Source: Prevotella sp. CAG:1320 (GTDB lineage: Bacteria; Bacteroidota; Bacteroidia; Bacteroidales; Bacteroidaceae). Taken from it: 46,678 nucleotides of DNA. Location: contig FR882150.1 in the NCBI GenBank assembly GCA_000435635.1, positions 1 to 46,678 of the forward strand, in the 5' to 3' direction. This document shows positions 16,004 to 23,233 of the stretch, in pieces (positions within the stretch are counted from its first letter, which is position 1; the number at the start of each line of letters is the position of its first letter). The notes under the pieces were generated by a model. That model had not been told where the DNA came from. It saw only the letters and a program-made list of their open reading frames with translations, and did no database searches. A program made the translations under genes and the position numbers.

Positions 16004-17068
16004 ATGGCAAAAAAGATAAGAATCAAGGATATCGCTGAAAGGGCGGGAGTGTCGGTAGGAACCGTTGACCGAGTATTGCACGACCGTCCCAATATCTCCA
16101 AACAAGCACGAGAAAAAGTGGAGAAGGCCTTAAAGGAAATGGATTATCAGCCCAATATGTATGCTAGCGCATTGGCATACAATAAATCTTACACCTTTTA
16201 CATGCTTCTGCCCAAGCACGACTCTGAAGCCTATTGGGAAGAAATAGAGGAAGGCGCAAGAAAGTGCGAAGAGGTAAGACGTGATTTCCACATTAACGTG
16301 GAGATACGCTACTACGAACGCATGCAGGAAGATTCATTCCACCAAGAGAGTGAGGCCATCTTGGCTGATAATCCCGAAGGCGTTGTCATCGTGCCCACCA
16401 CCCTACCGGTCACAAAGATATTCGCCGACAAGTTACATGATCGCAATATCCCTTTTGTGCTGCTTGACTCCTATATGCCAGACCTCAACCCTCTCACCTT
16501 CTATGGGCAAGACTCTTTTTGCAGCGGATATTTCGCTGCAAAAATGCTGATGCTCATCGCAACCAAGGAAACGCAAATCATGCTTATGCGGCAAACCAAA
16601 GGGGGAAGCGTCGTCAGTAAGCAGCAACACAATCGAGAGATAGGCTTTAGGCATTACATGCACGAACATTTTCCGCAAGTGGAAATCATAGAGATGAACT
16701 TGCCGTTTGAGTTACCCCGCACTCAATATGATGATATTCTAAAGGATTTCTTCCAAAAACATCCGAAAATACATCACTGTATAACCTTAGGTTCCAAAGC
16801 TCATATCGTAGCGGATTTCCTCTTGAAAGTTGGCCGCAAGGATGTACAAATAATGGGGTACGACATGGTGGGGAAAAACGAGAGAGCCTTGCGCCTGGGT
16901 GCCATTTCTTTCTTGATAGCCCAGCATGCCTACATGCAAGGTTATGCTTGCGTAGACTCTCTTTTCCAACATATCGTGTTAAAAAACAAGGTTGAACCCA
17001 TCAACTATATGCCAATTGAATTGATATCCAAGGAAAACATAGATTTCTACAGACGAACGCAACTATAA
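16004..17068 (+). CDS. LacI-family transcriptional regulator (uronate locus)
   Basis: A 354-residue DNA-binding regulator. The N-terminal helix-turn-helix is clear: KIRIKDIAERAGVSVGTVDR (residues 4-23), followed by the hinge helix around VEKALKEMDYQPN. The rest (about 60-340) is a periplasmic-binding-protein-like sensor domain, with YTFYMLLPK as first strand and GYDMVGKNERAL near 285. It is divergent from kdgK-eda and precedes uxaA by 11 bases, so it most likely represses or tunes this uronate locus in response to a pathway intermediate. Which ligand it binds cannot be read from the sequence. Confidence 0.92.
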   Translation: MAKKIRIKDIAERAGVSVGTVDRVLHDRPNISKQAREKVEKALKEMDYQPNMYASALAYNKSYTFYMLLPKHDSEAYWEEIEEGARKCEEVRRDFHINVEIRYYERMQEDSFHQESEAILADNPEGVVIVPTTLPVTKIFADKLHDRNIPFVLLDSYMPDLNPLTFYGQDSFCSGYFAAKMLMLIATKETQIMLMRQTKGGSVVSKQQHNREIGFRHYMHEHFPQVEIIEMNLPFELPRTQYDDILKDFFQKHPKIHHCITLGSKAHIVADFLLKVGRKDVQIMGYDMVGKNERALRLGAISFLIAQHAYMQGYACVDSLFQHIVLKNKVEPINYMPIELISKENIDFYRRTQL

Positions 17069-17079
17069 AAACTAACTCT

Positions 17080-18576
17080 ATGGAACAATCAAGCTTTATC
17101 AAAATCAACCCCGCCGACACGGTGGTGGTTTGCCTTAGACCATTCGCCAAGGGCGAGACTATCTTGGTAGATGGACAAGAAATCAAATTATTGCAAGACA
17201 CACCTGCGGGACATAAGGTACTGCTACATGATGTTACCCAGGGAACTGACATCATTAAATATGGCTACCCCATAGGTCATGCCCTCCATGACTTAAAACA
17301 AGGAGAATGGGTAAACGAGAACAACTTGAAAACCAATTTGGCTGGGACGTTGGAATACACCTATAAACCTGTAAAAGAAAAATTGTCCATTCCCGCGGAG
17401 GATGTCACCTTTCAAGGATATGTGCGCAAAAATGGCGAAGTGGGCATTCGAAATGAGGTCTGGATTGTCCCCACTGTAGGCTGCGTGAATGGTGTCGCCG
17501 AGAAATTGGCCGAAAAATTAAGGGAAGAAACCAAATGCGAAGGTGTCGACGCAATTTTCGCATGGCATCACAATTATGGATGTTCCCAGTTAAGCGGTGA
17601 CCATGAGAATACACGCAAAGTATTGCGGGACATTTGCCTGCATCCCAACACTGGTGCCGTGTTGGTTCTGTCATTGGGATGTGAAAACAATCAACCAGAT
17701 GCCTTCATGGAAATGCTGGGCAACTACGACAAAGAACGCGTGAAGTTGCTGGTCACCCAAAAGGTGGAAGGCGACGAAATAGAAGAAGGCATGCGCGTTT
17801 TGCACGGTCTCTACGCTTTAGCAAAAGAAGACAAGCGTACCTCTGTGCCAATTAGCAAGTTGAGGGTAGGACTGAAATGTGGCGGTTCCGATGGTTTTAG
17901 CGGCATTACCGCCAACCCCTTGGTGGGCGAGTTTTCAGACTGGCTTGTCGCGCAAGGCGGAACTTCCATTCTTACAGAAGTCCCGGAGATGTTTGGCGCA
18001 GAAACCATCCTGATGAACCGTTGCGAAACTCCCCAGCTCTTTGAGCAAACCGTAAACCTCATCAATAATTTCAAGGAATACTTCCTGTCACATGGTGAGC
18101 ATGTAGGCGAGAATCCTTCGCCAGGCAACAAGGCTGGCGGCATCTCCACCCTGGAAGACAAGGCTTTGGGATGTACACAAAAATGTGGGCGCGCTCCCGT
18201 AAGTGGCGTATTGGAGTATGGTGACAGGTTACAGCATGATGGCCTAAACCTATTGTCCGCCCCTGGCAATGACTTGGTCGCCGCCACAGCGTTGGCCTCG
18301 GCAGGATGCCAGCTTGTGCTCTTCACCACGGGTAGAGGCACGCCTTTTGGCACTTTTGTTCCCACCATGAAAATATCCACCAACTCCAATCTCTACCACA
18401 ATAAGCCCAATTGGATAGACTTCAACGCAGGAGAATTGGTTGAGGGAACAAGCATGCAAGTCCTGTTGCGCAAGTTTATAGACAAGATTATCGCTATAGC
18501 CAGTGGCGAAAATGTGCGCAACGAGGATAATGGGTATCGGGAAATAGCCATCTTCAAGAATGGCGTCACCCTATAA
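17080..18576 (+). CDS. uxaA: Altronate dehydratase
   Basis: UxaA dehydrates D-altronate to 2-keto-3-deoxygluconate, the substrate of KdgK, in galacturonate catabolism. The 498-residue enzyme has the two-part family structure. The N-terminal SAF-like domain (about 1-95) opens FIKINPADTVVVCLRPFAKG. The large C-terminal domain starts around FQGYVRKNGEVGIRNEVWIVPTV (split near residue 115) and contains the HHNYGCSQL and LGCENNQ motifs, with cysteines expected to bind the catalytic metal. Full length suggests an active enzyme. Isomerase UxaC and altronate oxidoreductase UxaB are absent from the window, so the pathway is split between loci. It lies between its LacI-type regulator and an antiporter gene. 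Confidence 0.93.
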   Translation: MEQSSFIKINPADTVVVCLRPFAKGETILVDGQEIKLLQDTPAGHKVLLHDVTQGTDIIKYGYPIGHALHDLKQGEWVNENNLKTNLAGTLEYTYKPVKEKLSIPAEDVTFQGYVRKNGEVGIRNEVWIVPTVGCVNGVAEKLAEKLREETKCEGVDAIFAWHHNYGCSQLSGDHENTRKVLRDICLHPNTGAVLVLSLGCENNQPDAFMEMLGNYDKERVKLLVTQKVEGDEIEEGMRVLHGLYALAKEDKRTSVPISKLRVGLKCGGSDGFSGITANPLVGEFSDWLVAQGGTSILTEVPEMFGAETILMNRCETPQLFEQTVNLINNFKEYFLSHGEHVGENPSPGNKAGGISTLEDKALGCTQKCGRAPVSGVLEYGDRLQHDGLNLLSAPGNDLVAATALASAGCQLVLFTTGRGTPFGTFVPTMKISTNSNLYHNKPNWIDFNAGELVEGTSMQVLLRKFIDKIIAIASGENVRNEDNGYREIAIFKNGVTL

Positions 18577-18597
18577 CCTTATAATATATTAAGGTAT

Positions 18598-19878
18598 ATG
18601 AGCAACAAAAGAGGCTTGCTTGCACTGTCGCCACTGCTCCTGTTTATCACGCTCTATGTAGGGCTATCCTTGGCGGCGGGCGACTTCTATAAAGTTCCCA
18701 TGACGGTGGTGTTCCTCATTGCGAGTGTTTACGCCATCATCATATCAGGCGGCTTGCCGTTGCAAAAGCGCATCAACACCTTTAGCCATGGCGCGAGTTC
18801 GGGCAACCTCTTATTGATGTTATGGATATACGTACTGGCAGGAGCATTCGCCGCTTCCGCGAAACAGATGGGGGCCATAGACGCTACCGTCAATATGTGT
18901 CTCACCTATTTGCCAGCCAGCATGTTGCTGCCAGGCCTTTTCCTTGCCGCCTGCTTTATCTCCTTATCCATAGGCACCAGCGTGGGCACCGTGGTGGCTT
19001 TAGTTCCTATCGCGGTTGGCATTGCGCAGTCCGCTGATGCCAGCGTCCCGCTCACAACCGCCGTTATCGTGGGCGGTGCTTACTTTGGGGATAATCTTTC
19101 TTTCATATCTGATACGACCATCGTGGCCACGCAAACCCAAGGCTGTTCCATGAGCGACAAATTCAGGGTAAATTTGCTCATCGTGAGTCCGGCGGTGATA
19201 TTGGTGTTGGCCATCTATGCCGTGATGGGAGCGGGCCTCAGTTCCCCCAGCCACGTGCCAGCCGTGGAGTGGGCAAAAGTTGTCCCGTATCTAGTCGTAT
19301 TAATAACAGCTGTCTGTGGCATGAACGTGATGGCCGTGTTGGTACTAGGTATCGTCATGTGCGGCGTTATAGGATTGACAGACGGTTCTTATGACCTATT
19401 CGCTTGGATGACATCCATGGGAGAAGGCATCGTCAGCATGGGCGAACTCATCGTGATTGCCATGATGGCGGGAGGACTGCTTGAGCTTATCAGGGAAAAT
19501 GGCGGCATCAACTATATCATAGAGAAGCTTACAGCCCATATTCGCGGCAAACGGGGAGCGGAACTGTCCATCGCCGCCTTGGTAAGTTTGGTGAATTGTT
19601 GCACAGCCAATAACACCGTAGCGATTCTTACCGTGGGAAGTATAGCCAAGAAGATAGGCGACCGGTTTGGGGTAGACAACCGGAAGGCCGCCAGTATCCT
19701 TGATACCTTCTCGTGCGCCATACAGGGCGTTATCCCCTACGGCGTACAAATGTTGTTGGCGGCAGGCCTTGCGGAGGTTAGCCCCATGCAAATACTCCCC
19801 TATCTCTATTATCCTGTAGCCATAGGCATTGCCTCGCTTGTGGCTATCCTCCTGCGTTATCCCCAAAAATACTCTTGA
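18598..19878 (+). CDS. NhaC-family Na+/H+ antiporter-like transporter
   Basis: A 426-residue polytopic inner-membrane protein with about 11-12 helices. The family signature appears in the first half as SIGTSVGTVVALVPIAVG (about 122-139) and GGAYFGDNLSFISDTT (about 159-174). A second-half counterpart, VSLVNCCTANNTVAIL, is near 329-344. By homology it exchanges Na+ for H+, but relatives such as MleN couple ions to organic acids. It follows uxaA by 21 bases in the same operon, so it may carry a uronate-related anion instead of doing bulk ion homeostasis. That is inference from position. No dedicated uronate permease is in the window. Confidence 0.86.
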   Translation: MSNKRGLLALSPLLLFITLYVGLSLAAGDFYKVPMTVVFLIASVYAIIISGGLPLQKRINTFSHGASSGNLLLMLWIYVLAGAFAASAKQMGAIDATVNMCLTYLPASMLLPGLFLAACFISLSIGTSVGTVVALVPIAVGIAQSADASVPLTTAVIVGGAYFGDNLSFISDTTIVATQTQGCSMSDKFRVNLLIVSPAVILVLAIYAVMGAGLSSPSHVPAVEWAKVVPYLVVLITAVCGMNVMAVLVLGIVMCGVIGLTDGSYDLFAWMTSMGEGIVSMGELIVIAMMAGGLLELIRENGGINYIIEKLTAHIRGKRGAELSIAALVSLVNCCTANNTVAILTVGSIAKKIGDRFGVDNRKAASILDTFSCAIQGVIPYGVQMLLAAGLAEVSPMQILPYLYYPVAIGIASLVAILLRYPQKYS

Positions 19879-19888
19879 CTAAACCACC

Positions 19889-20590
19889 ATGAACATGAAT
19901 TTCCTTCATCGCAACCTCTTCGCGAAACTCAGGGCAGAAAACTTCTCTACAGGGGAACAAATGGAACCCATGACCCACTTCAAGCACGAGAAGATCAATC
20001 GCATGATGGACAACATCCAAAACATGCCGCCCGGAAGCGTGGAGTTCAACAACTATTTCCTCAACAAGCGGTTCGTCAAGTTGCAAAACGACGAACGCCA
20101 TGCCATAGACACCTCCGTGGAGACACTATACCTGCTACGTCTCATTGTGGGCAATATCAACGGCATGCTTTCCTATGGCATTTCCTTGAGAGGTATCGTG
20201 CAGTTAGGCAATTACCTCAGGACAAGAGGGGACAAAGTAGACTTCGTGAAACTAGAGAACTGGTTGCGCAGGCTCCACATCCGCCGCATGGCACAGTTGC
20301 AAGGCAGCATTCTCATGCGTTTCTTCAATTTCGAACAGGATGAGTTACCGTTCGTCCGCCATGTGGAAAAAGGAGCCTATAGACTTACACTACAAGCTCT
20401 TTACTTCAACATAAAAGACAAAAGGGAAATCAAGTTTGAGCAAAACAACATCGGACTGGTACAAACCCAAGGGACAGGCATGCGCAAACAGGTATTCCAC
20501 AGCATGCGATATTTTCCATACGCACCCTTGGAGACCACCAGCGGCCTCTTCCGGAATGTCACCCGCTCGCTCTCCGAACTCGAAGAATAA
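19889..20590 (+). CDS. Conserved-looking hypothetical protein at the end of the uxaA-antiporter operon
   Basis: I do not recognise this 233-residue protein. It starts 10 bases after the antiporter stop, so it is probably translated from the same transcript. It is hydrophilic, rich in Arg, Asn and Met, and has no signal peptide or membrane span. A basic central patch (NWLRRLHIRRMAQLQGS, about 129-145) might bind nucleic acid or phosphate groups. A strand-rich stretch follows (about 165-205), and the C-terminus ends in an acidic SELEE. No nucleotide-binding or metal-binding motif is visible. Base composition matches its neighbours, so there is no sign of recent transfer. Confidence 0.7.
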   Translation: MNMNFLHRNLFAKLRAENFSTGEQMEPMTHFKHEKINRMMDNIQNMPPGSVEFNNYFLNKRFVKLQNDERHAIDTSVETLYLLRLIVGNINGMLSYGISLRGIVQLGNYLRTRGDKVDFVKLENWLRRLHIRRMAQLQGSILMRFFNFEQDELPFVRHVEKGAYRLTLQALYFNIKDKREIKFEQNNIGLVQTQGTGMRKQVFHSMRYFPYAPLETTSGLFRNVTRSLSELEE

Positions 20591-20654
20591 GTTGGAAACA
20601 TATAATTATTGCAAAAAAGCAAGGCTTCCAAACCTATATGTCATTGATTTTTCA

Positions 20655-20662
20655 TAACTTTG
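20655..20662 (+). promoter_or_regulatory. -7 box (TAACTTTG) placed almost at the GH25 start codon
   Basis: TAACTTTG ends only 4 bases before the ATG at 20667. With the usual Bacteroidota start site about 4-5 bases after the box, transcription would begin at the start codon itself, giving a leaderless message. The -33 region is poor. Confidence 0.45.
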
Positions 20663-20666
20663 CGTT

Positions 20667-21353
20667 ATGAATCGTATTATCATAGCCCTTCTCTTCATAT
20701 TGCAGCCTTACTATGCCCATGCGCAAGTGCAATGCGAAGATACCTGCAAGCATATTCACGGCATTGATATCAGCCACTATCAACGTATCGTTTTCTGGGA
20801 GACATTAGGGGACAACGCCAAGATGGCCTATGTCTATATCAAGGCCACGGAGGGCGGTACCCACATAGACAGCAGATACAAGAACAATATAGACATGGCC
20901 CACGAACATGGGCTAAAGGTTGGCTCTTATCATTTTTATCGGCCAAAGACCCCGCAACAGGAGCAGCTGGACAACTTTCTCGCCCAATGCAGGCCAGAAG
21001 ACCAAGACCTCTTGCCCATGATAGACATCGAGACACGCGGCGGGCTGCGGCCTGAAGCTTTCCGGGACTCACTCATGAAGTTCCTTGATTTAGTGGAGAA
21101 AGCCTACAAGCAAAAGCCCTTGCTCTATACCTATACTAATTTCTATAACGCCAATCTCAAGGGACACATCGACAACTATAAGCTCATGGTGGCGCAATAT
21201 ACCGCGGAAGAGCCAAGATTGGCTGACGGCAGAGACTTCGAGATGTGGCAATATACGGGTAAAGGACACATCAAGGGCATCAATGGCTACGTGGACAAGA
21301 GCCGGTTCATGGGCAAGCATAAGCTGAAAGAAATAAGGTTCAGGCATAGATAA
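20667..21353 (+). CDS. Secreted GH25-family lysozyme-like muramidase
   Basis: A 228-residue secreted enzyme expected to cleave the beta-1,4 bond between N-acetylmuramic acid and N-acetylglucosamine in peptidoglycan. Residues 1-20 are a Sec signal peptide ending AHA-Q. The catalytic barrel shows GIDISHYQ (D34), KATEG (59-63), YHFYRP (88-93) and the key acidic pair in MIDIE (D120, E122). The WQYTGKG motif near the C-terminus is also typical. It could serve cell-wall remodelling or attack on competitors; nothing in the context decides. The ATG is required for the signal peptide, which makes the near-absence of a 5' leader credible. Confidence 0.92.
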   Translation: MNRIIIALLFILQPYYAHAQVQCEDTCKHIHGIDISHYQRIVFWETLGDNAKMAYVYIKATEGGTHIDSRYKNNIDMAHEHGLKVGSYHFYRPKTPQQEQLDNFLAQCRPEDQDLLPMIDIETRGGLRPEAFRDSLMKFLDLVEKAYKQKPLLYTYTNFYNANLKGHIDNYKLMVAQYTAEEPRLADGRDFEMWQYTGKGHIKGINGYVDKSRFMGKHKLKEIRFRHR

Positions 21354-21384
21354 CCAAAACGAAAACCATATTTAATCTATAGCG

Positions 21385-22386
21385 ATGGCAATCATCAAGT
21401 GTCCCGAGTGCGGAAAAGATGTTAGCGACAAGGCGCCATTTTGCCCTCATTGTGGCGTGAAGATAGCGGGGGAGCTCCCCGTTCCTGTGCCCCAGCCCAA
21501 TCCAAAGAAGGCTTCCCATGGGCACAAGACACTTCTTGTGAGTTTCATCGTGGCGGTTATCGTGTGCGGCATGGGGGTGTTGGTCTATCAAGTCAAGATG
21601 GGCAAAAAGGAGAACGAAGCATATGCCATGGCCTCCTCCAGCAAAGATACTCTCATCATGCAGAGTTACCTGGAGCGTTATCCGCACGCCAACGAAACCC
21701 ATCGGCAAGAAGTGATGGACCTGCTTGAGAAAGCAAGAAAAATGGAAAAAGACTGGAATAACGCCAAGGCCAGCAACAGCCTCTCGGAAATCAAGGATTT
21801 CCTTTCCACCTACCCTAACAGCTCACACCGTCAAGCAGCGGAGGAAAGGATAGACTCACTGTCGTGGGCAATGGCCAAAAACAAGAACACGCCAGAATCC
21901 TATAACCAATATATAGGGGAATTTCCCGAGGGCGCCTACATCGACCAAGCGCAAGACGCCTTGCGAAAGCGGTTGGGACAACAAGTGCAACCAGAAGAGA
22001 GGGAGATGGTGAGGGCGCTTTTCCGCAAATTCTTCCAAAGCGTAAACTCCCGTAACGAAGACGCCATGCTCAGTACCTGCGAAGATATTCTCACCAATTT
22101 CCTGGGCAAACCAACCGCCACCAAAAGCGACGTGGCCAGTTTCATGCAGAAAATCTACAAGCCGGAAATCACTAACATGAACTGGTACCTGGACAACGAC
22201 TACGCCATCAAGAAAAGAGAAGTCGGAGATTTAGAGTACGAGTACCAGGTTACCTTCTCCGCCAAGCTGGAGCGGGAGTATTCAGAGAAGCCAAAAGAGG
22301 AATCCAGGTTTCGGGTTACAGCCACCGTGTCTCCCGACGGGAAAATATCCAGCCTCAATCTCACTAAGATATTGCAGCCGGAATAA
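21385..22386 (+). CDS. Zinc-ribbon membrane-anchored protein with helical repeats
   Basis: A 333-residue protein of unknown function. The first 30 residues are a zinc ribbon with two CxxC pairs (IKCPECGKD and FCPHCGVK). A proline-rich linker leads to one membrane span at about 53-72 (LLVSFIVAVIVCGMGVLVY), so the zinc ribbon is cytoplasmic and the remainder periplasmic. Residues 75-200 are charged helical repeats with recurring tyrosine-proline motifs (YLERYPHANETHR, FLSTYPNSSHRQ), reminiscent of TPR-like units. The last 120 residues resemble an NTF2-like or secretion-associated fold by pattern only. It follows the GH25 gene by 31 bases and may share its transcript. Confidence 0.72.
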   Translation: MAIIKCPECGKDVSDKAPFCPHCGVKIAGELPVPVPQPNPKKASHGHKTLLVSFIVAVIVCGMGVLVYQVKMGKKENEAYAMASSSKDTLIMQSYLERYPHANETHRQEVMDLLEKARKMEKDWNNAKASNSLSEIKDFLSTYPNSSHRQAAEERIDSLSWAMAKNKNTPESYNQYIGEFPEGAYIDQAQDALRKRLGQQVQPEEREMVRALFRKFFQSVNSRNEDAMLSTCEDILTNFLGKPTATKSDVASFMQKIYKPEITNMNWYLDNDYAIKKREVGDLEYEYQVTFSAKLEREYSEKPKEESRFRVTATVSPDGKISSLNLTKILQPE

Positions 22387-22392
22387 CCACAA

Positions 22393-22424
22393 ACGCGGCT
22401 CCGGAATCCCTTCCAAAGCCGCGT
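22393..22424. terminator. GC-rich hairpin terminator, possibly bidirectional
   Basis: ACGCGGCT (22393-22400) pairs with AGCCGCGT (22417-22424); an inner GGAA/TTCC pairing extends the stem. A T-rich stretch follows on the plus strand and TTTGTGG follows on the minus strand. It ends the zinc-ribbon gene and would also end the minus-strand candidate RNA. It closely resembles the hairpin at 41469-41499. Confidence 0.65.
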
Positions 22425-22618
22425 CACTTTACTTTTAACGATGAGTCTTTATACTCTAAATTATCCTGACCAATCCTTGTTACCTCCAATACCTATCAAG
22501 TGACTATACTACAAATCTTTAACCTATTAAACTAAAACCTAAACCTTGAAGTCAAATCCTAACAATCTTATACCTTATCTACCTATCGATACCGCGAAAT
22601 TATCCACTATTTCCAAAT
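22393..22618 (-). ncRNA. Candidate small RNA (first of a pair), weakly supported
   Basis: Read on the minus strand, a -7 box TACGTTTG (22623-22630) is followed by about 225 bases without a convincing gene. They end in a GC-rich hairpin and TTTGTGG. The strand is strongly skewed: I count 44 C against 11 G on the plus strand over 22441-22610, so the RNA would be G-rich and C-poor. The terminator has the same form as the better-supported candidate at 41466-41660 (CGCGGCTT stem with a GGGAT loop). The -33 element is poor. Confidence 0.35.
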
Positions 22619-22859
22619 CCCACAAACGTATAAGGAAAAATCCTCACGTCAGCTCCGATTTTCTTGACATATATCAATTCATCATTCTCTTAGAGTTCGC
22701 ACGAAGTTCAAATAGCTTCCATTTATCCTACACCATGTAACATAATCTTAACATTTGCCTCCTATATGTCGAAAGTTGGACAACGCCAATGAGAATACAA
22801 AACCATTCAAACAGCGGCAAATAAGCGTTCTGTTCTGAAGCCAAGAAAGCACGATTCTG

Positions 22860-22933
22860 AAAACAAGTTATTTCGCTCGCGAAAATAACTTATTTCGCCA
22901 AGCAAAACAACTTATTTTGTCAAGCAAAATAAC
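22860..22933. repeat. Palindrome array with exact 22-bp period (core AASTT), interrupted by a mobile element
   Basis: Imperfect 17-bp palindromes of consensus CAAAAYAASTTATTTYG have centres at 22867, 22889, 22911 and 22933, exactly 22 bp apart. A further unit is centred at 23136 (23128-23144). The fourth unit is split by the inserted element at 22938-23110. Excluding that element and its target duplication (181 bp), the fifth centre also falls 22 bp after the fourth. No open frame uses this stretch. The rest of the 22425-22859 gap holds only the candidate RNA and AT-rich sequence. Confidence 0.85.
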
Positions 22934-22937
22934 TTAA

Positions 22938-23110
22938 CGCGAGTTCGACGAATTCCACTTTATGTGCGCAGCCCTGTTATCACCAAACTGTAGAGACGCA
23001 TTCTTGCGTCTCAGCCAGCTGCCAAGTCTTCGCGACAGGCGACTTTATCCGGCTATCTTGCTTGCCGAGACGCAAGAATGCGTCTCTACAACTTTTCGTC
23101 GAACTCACGT
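22938..23110. mobile_element. MITE-like inverted-repeat element of 173 bp with 8-bp target duplication
   Basis: The ends are inverted: CGCGAGTTCGACGAA at the left and TTCGTCGAACTCACG at the right (14 of 15 positions agree). Inside is a perfect 24-bp inverted pair (22989-23012 and 23067-23090). Each copy of it is itself an 8-bp-stem hairpin, GAGACGCA/TGCGTCTC. TAACTTAA flanks the element on both sides (22930-22937 and 23111-23118), as expected for a target-site duplication. There is no coding capacity, so any movement would need a transposase supplied elsewhere. The host sequence is the 22-bp palindrome array, whose register is restored when the element is removed. Confidence 0.72.
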
Positions 23111-23233
23111 TAACTTAAATTGAAGAGCAAAACAAGTTATTTTCACACGGCTCTCGGAACGATAGTCCAATCGCTGGGCAATACCGCCTGCTTGGACACT
23201 TCGTGCTTGGCCATCTTACTGGCGCGGAAAGCG

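Noticed and set aside
22546..22740. Small open frame (64 codons) in the 22.5-kb gap
   Set aside because: No start signal or family resemblance, strongly skewed base composition, and it overlaps the candidate minus-strand RNA.
22860..23144. CRISPR array
   Set aside because: The repeats are short degenerate palindromes at 22-bp steps without unique spacers of constant length, and no cas genes are present.
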